Positions 16,430 through 25,683 are shown, counted from the stretch's first letter. The stretch: DNA of 64,000 nucleotides from Paenibacillus endophyticus (GCF_014192395.1 NZ_JACHXW010000003.1:363054-427053); one strand, 5' to 3'. Numbers and translations: made by a program. Notes: generated by a model from the letters alone, not told the origin.

Positions 16430-17455
16430 TTACTGCTTGCTCGTTTGCTCTTGGACCAGAGTTGTGCGGTATTGACTTGGCGTCAACCCCGTCCATTTCT
16501 TGAACGCGTTTTGGAAAGCGCTTGGCTCCGAGAAATGCAAGGCATAAGCAATTTCACCAACGGAATATTCGCGTTTTCTCAAGTAACCCATCGCCATTTC
16601 TTTGCGAACGAGAGTGGATAAATCGTTGAAGGTCGTTTTCTCTTCCTTTAGTTTCGACTGAAGAGTCCTTGTACTCGTCCCGAACGATTCGGCAGTCTGC
16701 CGCAGCGAAGGAAAAAAGGCAGGCATGGATTTCCTCATCCACTGCACAATTTGCTCGGATAACACGCTTTCCTCGGTCAGCTCGATCCGCGTTTCTTCCG
16801 CAATAGCCTCAAATACGATTCTTAACCTTGCATCGGAATACAAAACGGAATAATCGAGTATTTCCTTGCCCATTCGAATAACGTTGCTCGTCGAACCGAA
16901 CTGGGGCATCATTCCGAATACGGGGAGATACGGCGCCGTATCCGGCGGAGCGTCATGCTCAAATGCAATGCCGTAAACCGGAATACGCCGATTGCTCAGC
17001 CTTCCAATCAATCGGTAAAGCGAGCTGGCCATATCCTCTACGCAATGGCGGGACATCTTTCCCGGATGTTCCAAATACAACCTTATAACCACTTCGTCCC
17101 CCATAACTTCCCAGCTCAGATTGAAACCGCTGCAAAGAATGACATTGTATCTCTGATACGCAGCGAGTGAATCGGCGATCGTATCGGAATGCATCATCAC
17201 GTAACCTAGAATACCCAAATCTACGAATTCAGTCATAGCGCCTTGATGCAGTCCAAAATAGTCGTCCTGCGTGAAATCGGCAGCCGCAATCATTAAACGC
17301 TCCAATTCCTCGCCCGCAATTCGCCCTTCCACGTCCTGCAGCAAGCTTGCATCGAATGAAGCATAGCTGCAATAGCGATCCGTCTCGAATCCCTTGTGAA
17401 CGATAGATTTCATGATTGGATACACCATTGAAACGGCGACTCCGTGGCTCTTCAA
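16430..17455 (-). CDS. AraC-family regulator with PF12625-type N-terminal domain
   Basis: 341 aa from TTG at 17455, which has AAAGGAGG 8 nt upstream. The N-terminal 200 residues resemble the OruR/ArgR-type arabinose-binding-like domain (FGLHQGAMTEFVDLGILGY, AYQRYNVILCSG). The C-terminus is an AraC double helix-turn-helix (TSTRTLQSKLKEEKTTFND and IAYALHFSEPSAFQNAFKKW). It is divergent from a flavodoxin-fold oxidoreductase at 17629 (173 nt apart), the likely target, and is followed at 17 nt by cysC. Confidence 0.9.
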   Translation of the reverse strand: MKSHGVAVSMVYPIMKSIVHKGFETDRYCSYASFDASLLQDVEGRIAGEELERLMIAAADFTQDDYFGLHQGAMTEFVDLGILGYVMMHSDTIADSLAAYQRYNVILCSGFNLSWEVMGDEVVIRLYLEHPGKMSRHCVEDMASSLYRLIGRLSNRRIPVYGIAFEHDAPPDTAPYLPVFGMMPQFGSTSNVIRMGKEILDYSVLYSDARLRIVFEAIAEETRIELTEESVLSEQIVQWMRKSMPAFFPSLRQTAESFGTSTRTLQSKLKEEKTTFNDLSTLVRKEMAMGYLRKREYSVGEIAYALHFSEPSAFQNAFKKWTGLTPSQYRTTLVQEQTSKQ

Positions 17456-17628
17456 GCTTTTTTCCTCCTTTGCGCGAATCATCACCATTTCTGCGCTGTT
17501 GATCATTCATTTATTTACATTATCGCTTTATGCTAATTGTAGGGTTGCACCACTATATTATATCGAAAACAAGCCTAATGGACAGCGTTCATCCTGTTAA
17601 AAAGCCTAAACACAAAGGAGATATCCAT

Positions 17629-18210
17629 ATGAAATCGAAAATTCTCATCGTTAACGGACATCCTGATCCCCAAAGCTTCTGCTCGGCACTTGCCGAAGCC
17701 TATTCTGTAGGCGCACAGGGGAGCGGCGCCGAGGTACGCACAATTGACCTCAGCAAGCTAGAATTTGAGTTGAACTTGAAATACGGATACCGCCAACGAA
17801 CGGAGCTGGAGCCGGATTTATTGGAAGCACAGAAGCTCATTAGCTGGTCCGACCATATCGTGTTCGTATACCCTACCTGGTGGGGCGCAATGCCTGCGAT
17901 TCTAAAAGGCTTTATCGACCGGGTTTTCTTGCCTGGCTTCGCCTTCAAATACCGTGAAAATTCCAGCCTATGGGATAAACTGCTAAAAGGGAAATCCGCG
18001 CATCTTATCGTCACAGCTGATACCCCCTCCTGGTACAACAGACTCATCTACAGACGTGCCGGCCATAACGTAATGAAGCGAAACATTCTACAATTTTGCG
18101 GCATTACCCCAGTTCGCATAACCGAGGTCGGGCCCGTCAAACCTTCAACCGCGGAGCTTCGGGCAAAATGGTTGAAAAAAGTGAAGTCGCTCGGTTCAAA
18201 ACGATGTTAA
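17629..18210 (+). CDS. Flavodoxin-fold NAD(P)H oxidoreductase
   Basis: 193 aa. ILIVNGHPDPQSFCSALAE is the FMN/FAD phosphate-binding start of the Flavodoxin_2 family (MdaB, KefF, NQO1-like), and VFVYPTWWGAMPAILKGFIDRVF is the conserved flavin-ring segment. AAAGGAG is 8 nt before the ATG. Divergent from an AraC regulator that probably controls it. Likely a cytosolic quinone or disulfide-stress reductase. Confidence 0.92.
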   Translation: MKSKILIVNGHPDPQSFCSALAEAYSVGAQGSGAEVRTIDLSKLEFELNLKYGYRQRTELEPDLLEAQKLISWSDHIVFVYPTWWGAMPAILKGFIDRVFLPGFAFKYRENSSLWDKLLKGKSAHLIVTADTPSWYNRLIYRRAGHNVMKRNILQFCGITPVRITEVGPVKPSTAELRAKWLKKVKSLGSKRC

Positions 18211-18227
18211 ACGCTTATTTAGCGCAA

Positions 18228-18260
18228 GGAAGGCTGCCTTGGATTATAAGGCAGCCTTCC
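18228..18260. terminator. Hairpin between oxidoreductase and convergent TetR gene
   Basis: The 13-bp arms GGAAGGCTGCCTT/AAGGCAGCCTTCC enclose 7 nt. The flanks are pyrimidine-rich but without a long T-run, so it works as a moderate terminator for one or both convergent genes. Confidence 0.65.
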
Positions 18261-18307
18261 TCTCGCTAATGCTTTGCTTCCGATGGATGTATCTTGTTCA
18301 GACTCCA

Positions 18308-18898
18308 TTAACTCAGGCCGTCTAGCAGCCGTCTCAGCGTATACAAACAATCATCCAATGCTGCATCCGCTTCTTCCACGTCCGTTTTTTGGGCGAGCCA
18401 GAGCGCTGCTTCATTTAGTGCCCCTGACAGCAAATGCGTTGCTGCATCAAGCCGGATGCTCTTAAGTGTGCCCTTCTGCTGCATCAGTTCCAACTGACCG
18501 TGCAGAAGTCTCATGGATTGCTTGGCGTCAAGCTGTCGCCACTCCTCCCATCCAAGCACGGCCGGCCCATCGATCAGCATGATTCGCCTATTTGTCGGCT
18601 CAGTAGCTGCCGTCACGAAGGCACGACAGCCAAGGTACAGCTGCTCGAACATGTCCTCGCTTTGAGAGGCTTCCTCTTCGACACGCTGCGCAACTTCTTC
18701 CTGAACGGATGCAAGCACAGCTTGAAACAAGCCTTTTTTATTATTGAAATGGTGGTACAAAGCGCCCCGGGTAACCTCTACGCTTCTAGCAATTTCTTCT
18801 AATGAGCATTCGGCATATCCATGATCGGTGAAATGCTCTCGAGCAATCTGCTTAATCTTATTTATCGTAATTGCCGTATCCTGCTTATTTCTTTTCAT
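18308..18898 (-). CDS. TetR/AcrR-family repressor, second gene of VOC operon
   Basis: 196 aa with an N-terminal helix-turn-helix (IKQIAREHFTDHGYAECSLE, VTRGALYHHFNNKKGLF). It lies 97 nt downstream of the VOC gene on the same strand. An AcrR-like operator (TACATAC-N5-GTATGTA) in front of the VOC gene is its probable binding site, giving an autoregulated VOC-tetR unit. Its 5' side has three 20-bp tandem repeats, each with a GAAGGAGAC/AAGGAGAC-like SD copy on the minus strand; the copy nearest the ATG is 14 nt away, farther than usual. Confidence 0.9.
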   Translation of the reverse strand: MKRNKQDTAITINKIKQIAREHFTDHGYAECSLEEIARSVEVTRGALYHHFNNKKGLFQAVLASVQEEVAQRVEEEASQSEDMFEQLYLGCRAFVTAATEPTNRRIMLIDGPAVLGWEEWRQLDAKQSMRLLHGQLELMQQKGTLKSIRLDAATHLLSGALNEAALWLAQKTDVEEADAALDDCLYTLRRLLDGLS

Positions 18899-18907
18899 TT
18901 CGCTGAC

Positions 18908-18967
18908 TATGTCTCCTTCTAGCTGCCTCTGTCTCCTTTAAGCTTCCTATGTTTCCTTCAAGCTGCC
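18908..18967. repeat. Three tandem 20-bp repeats upstream of tetR
   Basis: The units at 18908-18927, 18928-18947 and 18948-18967 share TvTGTyTCCTTyAAGCTkCC-like sequence with two to four differences each. On the minus (coding) strand every unit contains an SD-like AAGGAGAC/AAGGAAAC. Confidence 0.7.
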
Positions 18968-18995
18968 TCTGCTGCATTCCGGTGCAGCTCCTTGC

Positions 18996-19424
18996 CTATT
19001 CCTCTTTCTTCCAGGCCGCGTCCACGTAATGGGAGCTCTCTTCGGCCGAAGGCGGAATCATCGTAATCACGTCGATTAACACGCCTCCGGGATCGGACAA
19101 TATGAAGTGGCGCTGCCCGAAATCCTCATCCCTAATATCCTGTACGAGCGACAGCTTCGCATCGGTTATTAAGCGCTCATATTCTTTATCTACATGATCA
19201 ACTTCCATATTTAAAATCAATCCTTCAGCTTTCTTGCGATAAGCCTCAGGAACCGTAGGATGGTCTGCCGAAAGCAAGGCCAGCTCATAACCGTTTCCAT
19301 TGCGCAGGCTAACATACCAATCCGACTCATATACAGACTGGAATTCGAAATGCTTCTGATAAAATTCTGTACTCTGGGCTACGTTTTTTGTCAAAATAAC
19401 TGGATAGAAACCGTTCATTCTCAT
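18996..19424 (-). CDS. VOC/glyoxalase-fold protein
   Basis: 142 aa. [19 protein letters not shown] and [18 protein letters not shown] are the two halves of the beta-alpha-beta-beta-beta VOC fold, the latter containing the usual metal-ligand region. The start ATG at 19424 has AGAGGAG at 9 nt; a second ATG two codons later is possible. It is the first gene of an operon with a TetR regulator and has an operator overlapping its promoter, which suggests a resistance or detoxification role. Confidence 0.85.
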   Translation of the reverse strand: MRMNGFYPVILTKNVAQSTEFYQKHFEFQSVYESDWYVSLRNGNGYELALLSADHPTVPEAYRKKAEGLILNMEVDHVDKEYERLITDAKLSLVQDIRDEDFGQRHFILSDPGGVLIDVITMIPPSAEESSHYVDAAWKKEE

Positions 19425-19472
19425 GCCTTCATTCTCCTCTATAAAAGATGATATCCTCAATACAAATTAACA

Positions 19473-19501
19473 TACATACAGAACGTATGTAAATGATTAT
19501 A
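19473..19501 (-). promoter_or_regulatory. AcrR-like operator and -10 of the VOC-tetR operon
   Basis: A perfect 7-bp inverted repeat, TACATAC-AGAAC-GTATGTA, lies at 19473-19491, directly next to a minus-strand TATAAT (19496-19501). The half-site is the same as in the known AcrR operator. The -35 is weak (TTGGTT-like, 17 nt away). Confidence 0.7.
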
Positions 19502-19514
19502 ATCAAATTCGCAC

Positions 19515-19552
19515 AAAAAACCAAGCTTCAACATGACGAAGCTTGGTTTTAC
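19515..19552 (-). terminator. Terminator of the AraC-SBP fusion gene
   Basis: The arms AACCAAGCTTC / GAAGCTTGGTT enclose 8 nt; on the minus strand TTTTTTG follows. Confidence 0.8.
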
Positions 19553-19571
19553 GTTATCCTCACTATTTTTA

Positions 19572-21260
19572 TTAGCCGATCAAAGGCCTTGAGACGTTGT
19601 CGCCGGCTTCGGAACGAGCGCGCAAAATACTTGGCATGGCAGACAGCAGCCGATCACGCGTAACCGGATCATCGAAATTCCAAGAGCTGTCCGCTATATG
19701 AAACCGGCCCTTCTGAACGGCTTCGAGCGACTGCCATTTCGGATGATCCATTAACCAAAGCATATGTTTGTTATTGATCTCCCGGGGATCCGAGAGCAGA
19801 AATAAACGGTCGCCTTCTAATTCCGCAAGGTTGTCCACCTCGATCTTCCGGAAACTTTCGCCGCAGTCATGTATACCCCAAGCAGTACTTGAAACCTTAA
19901 AGCCCTGCGGATGATACAAGCTTGCTGCGAACCCCGACATCCCCATCACATAAAGCTTTCCCATATGCAGAAGCACGACGGAAGCCGTTTCGCCTGGCCG
20001 TATTTCCGAAGCACGATTCGCCCACATCGACTCCCATCGTCTCTCGTAGCCTTCAATCCACTCCGATGCCTTCTCGGTCATCCCTAGCAATTCCGCGACT
20101 GCAAGCAGCCGCGCTTTGGTCTCCAGATTGCTGTCAATAATAGCAGTTGGAGCGATTAAGCCAAGCTTCTCATGATGGCGATGCAGCTTGCTGCCTAAGA
20201 TGATTAAATCGGGACGAAGCCCATCTATGATGGAAGGGTCCCCCAGCAAGCCAACATCGGCCACCCCATGCAGAAGATCGCCGAATACAACTTGTCTCCC
20301 AATAACCGTAAGCTCTGCGCCGACAGGCTTCATTCCGAGTGTCAGAAGCTCCCCAAGCGTATAGCCGGTTACCACGATTCGTTTTGTTCTGGCGGATGGA
20401 AGCACCGCAGACGGAACAGCACCGATATCAGCCGCCGGCGTTCTGCTTAGCTTTGCGTATAAGCCGGGCGGAATTCCGATCCTTTTCGTGAAGCGCCTAT
20501 TGAAATAATATTCGTCGTTAAACCCAACCTGCCTTGCGATCTCTCGAAGCGGCTGCTCATTGCCTTCCAGCAGCTGCTTCGCTTTCTCGATCCGCAAATC
20601 GTTCAAGTATTCCAGCGGTTTCTTCCCCATCGCCAACTGAAACGCCATACTGTATTTCGAACGTCCCATGTCCGCCATTTGGGCGAGCTGGTCGACGGTA
20701 ATTTGATCTAAATAGTGTTCATTCAAATAGCCGACGGTTAAGCGAAGCCGATCCGACTCTTCGGCAGACGATAGCTTAATCGCTTGCTCGTTCAATTCCA
20801 GAAGCAGACAAATCATCTCTTGCAGCCAAATAAGCTGCCGCATTCTCCCAGCCTGGCTTGCTTGCGCTGATAGAGGGCGAAGCCGTTTGATCGGCTCGAG
20901 AAGCCGGGATGCCGGAGAACCAATGAGCGGCCGATAGTATGGCCACTGCTTATCCACAATCGGCAACGGCGTCCGGTCACCCCAGCCGAATGCATCAAAG
21001 GAAACCACATAACCCTCAATCACCGTTTCGCCTGCATGCCATTTCATTTCACTCCCCGGAGGGAGCAGAATGCATGTTCCTGCTTTGAAGCTCCATTTGG
21101 TATCCGCAATCTGATACATGCCTTCTCCTGAAGAAAATGCAATAATCGTATGCCTGTCGCAGCTAATTGTTAAATCTTGACGTATATCGCATTGCAGAAA
21201 CCGATAATCCGCAAGCGAGAACATTAGCGATAAAGCTGAATTCGATGATTTACGCTGCAT
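19572..21260 (-). CDS. Btr-like regulator: AraC fused to siderophore-binding domain
   Basis: 562 aa in three parts: an N-terminal cupin-like sensor (1-170), a double AraC helix-turn-helix (about 180-280, with MADMGRSKYSMAFQLAMGKKPLEY and VGFNDEYYFNRRFTKRIGIPPGLY), and a C-terminal siderophore-binding fold (about 290-550, PVGAELTVIGRQVVFG, HMGKLYVMGMSGFA). There is no signal peptide, so the binding domain acts in the cytoplasm as a ligand sensor. B. subtilis Btr has the same layout and senses bacillibactin to activate feu genes. A Fur-box promoter lies upstream. Directly upstream on the same strand is a siderophore-binding lipoprotein, its probable target. Confidence 0.93.
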   Translation of the reverse strand: MQRKSSNSALSLMFSLADYRFLQCDIRQDLTISCDRHTIIAFSSGEGMYQIADTKWSFKAGTCILLPPGSEMKWHAGETVIEGYVVSFDAFGWGDRTPLPIVDKQWPYYRPLIGSPASRLLEPIKRLRPLSAQASQAGRMRQLIWLQEMICLLLELNEQAIKLSSAEESDRLRLTVGYLNEHYLDQITVDQLAQMADMGRSKYSMAFQLAMGKKPLEYLNDLRIEKAKQLLEGNEQPLREIARQVGFNDEYYFNRRFTKRIGIPPGLYAKLSRTPAADIGAVPSAVLPSARTKRIVVTGYTLGELLTLGMKPVGAELTVIGRQVVFGDLLHGVADVGLLGDPSIIDGLRPDLIILGSKLHRHHEKLGLIAPTAIIDSNLETKARLLAVAELLGMTEKASEWIEGYERRWESMWANRASEIRPGETASVVLLHMGKLYVMGMSGFAASLYHPQGFKVSSTAWGIHDCGESFRKIEVDNLAELEGDRLFLLSDPREINNKHMLWLMDHPKWQSLEAVQKGRFHIADSSWNFDDPVTRDRLLSAMPSILRARSEAGDNVSRPLIG

Positions 21261-21278
21261 ATGATGCCTGCCTCTAAT

Positions 21279-21293
21279 TGAGAATTATTATCA
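21279..21293 (-). promoter_or_regulatory. Fur box at the promoter of the AraC-SBP fusion gene
   Basis: TGAGAAT-T-ATTATCA matches the 7-1-7 Fur consensus with one mismatch. It overlaps a minus-strand -10 (GATAAT) placed 17 nt from TTGCCT, whose -35 lies in the terminator stem of the upstream gene. Confidence 0.8.
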
Positions 21294-21310
21294 ATATTGT
21301 ATACAAAAAA

Positions 21311-21356
21311 GGCAAGCGATTCAACTGTTTCGTTGAAATATCGCTTGCCCATTCCT
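21311..21356 (-). terminator. Terminator of the siderophore-binding lipoprotein gene
   Basis: The arms GGCAAGCGATTCAAC (21311-21325) and GTTGAAATATCGCTTGCC (21332-21349) form a long hairpin followed on the minus strand by six T. Confidence 0.8.
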
Positions 21357-21358
21357 CT

Positions 21359-22309
21359 TTATTTTATGCCCATTATTTTTGGCAGTTCATCCAAGAAGCG
21401 TTCCATCGTTATCGGGTCACTGGCGTTCCAGGAAATGCTGGCCAGATAAGCACGATTATTCTTAACGGCTGGAATCGATTTCCATAGCGGGCTGTCGATC
21501 AGCGCCTTCGCCGCTTTCTCGTCTTCCGTGCCTGGTGCGCTTAGCAGAAACAGATGATCACCGGCAAAATCCGGAAGAACCTCTTGGGATATGAGCGAGA
21601 ATGGCTCAGCCTTGTCAATGAGCGCCTGTACCTTTTCGCTGGCGCTAAAGCCCTGTGGCTGATACAAAGACATCGTCAGGCTGAAATGGCCCATGACATA
21701 GAAATCGCCTCCCAGACTTAGATAAACAGTCGCGGTTTCCCCCGGCTTCAGGCCAATTTTGTCCCATGTCGCTTTCGCCTTGCTCTCATAGCTCGTAATC
21801 CAATCCTCCGCCACTTGCTTCTTGCCGACGATGTCTGCCACTTCGCGAATCCGGTCATACGTGACGGCATCTCGGTTGAATACGACCGTTGGCGCAATTT
21901 TGGACATATCCTGGAAAATCTTCTCCTCGTCATCCCCGCCGTATCCCGCTTGCAGGATTAGATCCGGCGCAAGCTCAATAATCTTCTCCATGTTATGCGG
22001 GTAACCGATATCGACTACGCCTTCCAGCTCACTTTTATAAACATAAGGCTCTCCCAGCCAATCGTTGCCCGCCGGCTTAATGCCAAGTGCAAGAAGATCG
22101 CCTGGAATATCGCCGAGCATGACGATTTTTTGAGGATTAGTCGGTATCGTCACTTCATGACCGCTGAAATCTTTATATACACGAGTGGTAGATTGTTCCG
22201 AATTCGATGCCGCCGATTCGTTGTCAGCCTTTGAACCGCAAGCAGCCAAGGCGCTTACGGATAATAACAAGAAGCAAAGAAGTAAAAGTCTAGCGTGTTT
22301 TTTGTACAT
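21359..22309 (-). CDS. Siderophore-binding lipoprotein (FeuA/FhuD-like)
   Basis: 316 aa. The signal peptide ends in a lipobox (ALAAC). The body is a helical-backbone substrate-binding protein of the Fe3+-siderophore class: VTIPTNPQKIVMLGDIPGDLLALG, then IIELAPDLILQAGYGGDD and DHLFLLSAPG. AAAGGGG is 8 nt before the ATG. A strong promoter (TTGTCA-17-TATATT) is followed directly by a Fur box, so it is expected to be induced by iron starvation. No permease or ATPase genes lie nearby; it must use a transporter encoded elsewhere. Confidence 0.93.
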   Translation of the reverse strand: MYKKHARLLLLCFLLLSVSALAACGSKADNESAASNSEQSTTRVYKDFSGHEVTIPTNPQKIVMLGDIPGDLLALGIKPAGNDWLGEPYVYKSELEGVVDIGYPHNMEKIIELAPDLILQAGYGGDDEEKIFQDMSKIAPTVVFNRDAVTYDRIREVADIVGKKQVAEDWITSYESKAKATWDKIGLKPGETATVYLSLGGDFYVMGHFSLTMSLYQPQGFSASEKVQALIDKAEPFSLISQEVLPDFAGDHLFLLSAPGTEDEKAAKALIDSPLWKSIPAVKNNRAYLASISWNASDPITMERFLDELPKIMGIK

Positions 22310-22335
22310 TGGTCAAACCCCTTTATCGATTGTAT

Positions 22336-22388
22336 TGAGAACAATTATCAATATAATCGAAGCAAACAATGATGACAATGGATAAAAA
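22336..22388 (-). promoter_or_regulatory. Promoter with Fur box of the siderophore-binding lipoprotein
   Basis: On the minus strand TTGTCA, 17 nt, TATATT, then at once the Fur box TGAGAAC-A-ATTATCA (22336-22350 on plus; 7-1-7 with two mismatches). Confidence 0.8.
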
Positions 22389-22460
22389 GCAAACAACCTT
22401 TTGTATAAAACGTCATTTGCTTTTACAGGTCGCCCTCTTTCGAAAGCGGGCTCCGCTCAT

Positions 22461-24380
22461 TTAACGATAAAACTGCCAAATCACGAGCAATGCCATTAAA
22501 ACAGCCAGTAAAATAACAGATAGCCAAGCAAAAGCAGCTTCTTTAAGCGTTACATTCGGATGCTTTTTATACCTATACATAAACAGTAAGCCTGCCAGCA
22601 GGACAGCCAAAACGGCAAATATATCATTCATGATGATGTGAACGATGATTTCCGAATATGCACGTTCATAATTGCTTAGCATGCGAAGGGCAAGAATAAG
22701 ATTATTCGCGATAAGTCCGGTTCCAACCAAGGTTAACCCTCTAACGATATGGCCGAAGAAAGCTTGCTCCCGCGATTTCAATCGATTCTTATTCCTAAAC
22801 AACAATGACTGGATAAGCATAACGATTGGCGCCACGGCAAAGTAAAGCACTGAAACGGCTGCCAGTGCGGCGTAACCGGCAAGCACCGGTGTCGATTTAG
22901 ATTTGGGCAGCGGGAGGTATTCGGTTGTATAAGCGGTTATATTGTCAACAGCATGATCCGTAACCTTGAAATGCAGCTGCATAAACACGTCAAGCGAAGA
23001 ATCGCCGCGAACCTTTTCATAGAGGTAAGGCTTTACCTGCTTATAATCCGCGCTCATTCCCGCCAGCGAAACCCGAATTTCTTTGGACTCTAAAGGAACC
23101 ACTTTGAGCAGCGTGAGATAGGCATATACGTTCATAAAGCCTTTATAAGGTCGCCTTGCCGTCACGTAACTTCCTTCCAGCTCCTGCGGGTCAGGCATTT
23201 CTTCTACTGATTGCGCGTAGCTTCGCTGACCTAGCAGCTCCTTCATCAAGCCATGAACGATAGACGATTCAGCCGATTGGTTCGTTAGAATAACGACAGC
23301 GAACTGCTCCTCCGGCACAAGCTGAAGATTGCTGGAGAATGCAATGGTATTCCCGCCATGCCCGACTCCCTTATGCGCGCCTGCGTATTCCCAGAAGCCG
23401 TGCGCAATGCCAGGCATATCTGCATCAGCCGCATAGCTTGTAGAGAGCATCTCGCTAATCGTAGCTGGCTGAGCGAAAAGAGGAGATTGATCACCGGCTG
23501 GTGGCATAAATGCCAGTGCAAACTTAGCCATATCTGCAGCCGTGCCGTTATTGCCGCCGTTCGGGTACATCGACATGTAATTCCATGAAGCTGGCGTAAA
23601 AGATGATGGGCCGGCGTGCAGATAGCCTTGTGCTTTGACAGCTATCAGATCTGGGCGATTCTCTAGCGTTGGGTGCGCGGTCGACTGTTGCATGGAGAGC
23701 TTGGAGAAAATATGCTCATCTACATACTCATGAAATTTCTGGCCGGTAATTCGCTCAACGATATATCCTGCCAAAGAGGTCCCGTAATTGGAATAAGCGA
23801 CTGTCTCTCCTGGCCTTCTTACCTGTGCAGGCTCGGCAAGCTGCAATCCTTCTTCCAGCGGGCGAACCTCCCCAGGGGATTGATAAGCCATATCGAACAT
23901 ATACTCTTCGAAGCCCGCATTATGATTCATTAAATTCAGCATCGTAATGGGCTCGTCATATTTGAGCTTGGACAAGAAATGGTCAGGCAAATAGGTCCGA
24001 ATATCCGCTTGAAGATCCAATTGATTGTTCTCCGCTAATTGCATGACTGCTGTCCAAACGGCAAGCTTGCTAATCGATCCCCATTCAAAAACGGTGTTCT
24101 CCGGGCTGATGGGTACTTTGTTCTGAACATCTGCGTAGCCGTATCCTTTTGACAATACTACCTTATGGTCTTTGACAACAACAATAGCTGCTCCTACCGT
24201 TGATTTGCCGATATATGCGTCCACGTATTGATCGACAAATGCTTCCAGGCCTGATATCGGAATACCCGATGGAGTCGTGCTGCGGCTCGCTGCACTAGCC
24301 ATACTTCCTGGTAAAGCAGGAAGGCAGCCTGATATAGCGAGCATAGCTGCAAACCAGATTGCAATTGCTTTTTTCAACAT
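22461..24380 (-). CDS. Membrane-anchored serine hydrolase (class C beta-lactamase fold)
   Basis: 639 aa. An N-terminal signal peptide (with GC that could be a lipobox) is followed by the beta-lactamase/DD-peptidase fold: the SxxK motif is SISK in WGSISKLAVW, YxN is in YSNYGTSL, and the third motif is VGHGGN. The last 130 residues contain about five membrane helices. The overall layout matches PbpE/YbbE-like proteins with C-terminal membrane domains. GGGGGA is 7 nt before the ATG at 24380. It probably acts on cell-wall peptides or esters; resistance to beta-lactams is not implied. Confidence 0.9.
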   Translation of the reverse strand: MLKKAIAIWFAAMLAISGCLPALPGSMASAASRSTTPSGIPISGLEAFVDQYVDAYIGKSTVGAAIVVVKDHKVVLSKGYGYADVQNKVPISPENTVFEWGSISKLAVWTAVMQLAENNQLDLQADIRTYLPDHFLSKLKYDEPITMLNLMNHNAGFEEYMFDMAYQSPGEVRPLEEGLQLAEPAQVRRPGETVAYSNYGTSLAGYIVERITGQKFHEYVDEHIFSKLSMQQSTAHPTLENRPDLIAVKAQGYLHAGPSSFTPASWNYMSMYPNGGNNGTAADMAKFALAFMPPAGDQSPLFAQPATISEMLSTSYAADADMPGIAHGFWEYAGAHKGVGHGGNTIAFSSNLQLVPEEQFAVVILTNQSAESSIVHGLMKELLGQRSYAQSVEEMPDPQELEGSYVTARRPYKGFMNVYAYLTLLKVVPLESKEIRVSLAGMSADYKQVKPYLYEKVRGDSSLDVFMQLHFKVTDHAVDNITAYTTEYLPLPKSKSTPVLAGYAALAAVSVLYFAVAPIVMLIQSLLFRNKNRLKSREQAFFGHIVRGLTLVGTGLIANNLILALRMLSNYERAYSEIIVHIIMNDIFAVLAVLLAGLLFMYRYKKHPNVTLKEAAFAWLSVILLAVLMALLVIWQFYR

Positions 24381-24795
24381 GTTTCTTCCCCCTTCATACC
24401 ACTCGGCTGCCTGCGTTTTAAGCAAACAGAGTTCAAATATAGCATGATTGAGAAATCTAGTAAATTCATACAAATATTATTTTTTAATAAATTATGGATA
24501 ACACATCGTTGGCGACTTCCGTTTCTGGAGCTGCTTTCGGAAATCCAATAACCAAAATCATGTTCCGCGGTACTTTTCGTAAAATAGGAGTAAGAAATCT
24601 CAAATGGTATAACTACACCGGCATGGAAAATCGAAGCTTGGAGACGCGACAGCAGGGCTTGTTGAAAACGGAGCGATTATTTGTAAGCCTATAGCACCTT
24701 TTGCTCTTTTAAAAATACCACCCTTGAATAGTTGTATTATAACTGAGTATCTCATATACTGTTTATATCATACACTATTTTTAGAGGAGGAAAAC
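24381..24795. other. 415-nt intergenic region with divergent promoters
   Basis: A minus-strand promoter for the serine hydrolase (TTTACT-17-TATATT, -10 at 24436-24441) and a plus-strand promoter for the ABC genes (see separate entry) lie at the two ends. The middle (about 24490-24700) is open for 66 codons in one frame but has no SD and no recognisable product; I treat it as noncoding. Confidence 0.5.
24732..24766 (+). promoter_or_regulatory. Promoter and candidate operator of the drrAB-like genes
   Basis: TTGTAT (24732-24737), 17 nt, TATACT (24755-24760). The -10 lies inside ATATACTGTTTAT (24754-24766), a 13-nt block also found, with one difference, at the promoter of the TetR gene at 27463. 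Confidence 0.6.
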
Positions 24796-25683
24796 ATGAG
24801 TAAGCTCGCCATTGAAACGATTGGACTGCGCAAAAAATTCGGCAATCAGGTCGTGCTTGACGGAATTGACATGCAAGTTCCCGCCGGCACGATTTATGCT
24901 CTTCTGGGACCTAACGGAGCAGGCAAGACAACCTTGATTCACATTTTATCCACGCTATACGATCAGGATGATGGCATTGTAAAGATTGCCGGCTATGATC
25001 TCGCGACCGACAAGGATATGGTGAGGCAATCGATCAGTCTAACCGGGCAATTCGCCGCAGTCGACGAAGTATTAACGGGCGAAGAAAATTTGCGCATGCT
25101 CTGCCGGCTCTCTGGCTTAACAGCTGCGGAATCACGCAGCCGCACAGAGGAGCTGCTGCGCCATTTCGATCTTGCAGCAGCGGCAAAAAAACGCGTAAAA
25201 ACCTATTCGGGAGGCATGCGAAGGCGGCTTGATATTGCGATCAGTCTCGTGGTCAAGCGCCCCATTCTGTTTTTGGATGAACCGACGACAGGGCTTGATA
25301 CGATAAGCAGGCGCTCCTTGTGGCAGATCATCCTTCAATTGAAAGAACAAGGCATCACTGTCTTTCTGACGACTCAGTACTTAGAGGAAGCTGATCAGCT
25401 CGCTGATATCATCACCGTCATTGACAGCGGACGCGTAGTTGCGACCGGAACGGCTAAGTCGTTAAAGTCCAGCATCGGCGGCGAAGTCATTGAAATCCGC
25501 AACGAAAAGGATGAAATAGTCCGCACCGCAGCTACTAGCGGTACCCTGCTGGACATGAACCAAGCCTTGAACGAGCTAACGCAAAGTCTCTCGCCTACTA
25601 TGCGCGTAAGCATCCGCAAACCGAGCATGGATGATGTCTTTATCGCACTGACTTCCCAAGAAATGGAGAGGGCCCCATCATGA
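24796..25683 (+). CDS. DrrA-like ABC transporter ATP-binding protein
   Basis: 295 aa. It has Walker A GPNGAGKTT, Q-loop region ISLTGQFAAVDEVLTG (the DrrA-family variant TGQ.A.VD), signature YSGGMRRRLDIA and Walker B LFLDEPTTGLD; a C-terminal extension ends in SMDDVFIAL, typical of DrrA exporters. AGGAGG is 7 nt before the ATG. The last codons overlap the permease start (ATGA). Together they form a drug or lipid exporter of the ABC-2 type, probably under the TetR repressor at 26669. Confidence 0.95.
   Translation: MSKLAIETIGLRKKFGNQVVLDGIDMQVPAGTIYALLGPNGAGKTTLIHILSTLYDQDDGIVKIAGYDLATDKDMVRQSISLTGQFAAVDEVLTGEENLRMLCRLSGLTAAESRSRTEELLRHFDLAAAAKKRVKTYSGGMRRRLDIAISLVVKRPILFLDEPTTGLDTISRRSLWQIILQLKEQGITVFLTTQYLEEADQLADIITVIDSGRVVATGTAKSLKSSIGGEVIEIRNEKDEIVRTAATSGTLLDMNQALNELTQSLSPTMRVSIRKPSMDDVFIALTSQEMERAPS

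Noticed and set aside
24494-24694. 66-codon frame between the serine hydrolase and ABC genes
   Set aside because: No SD and no known pattern; the region carries the divergent promoters.
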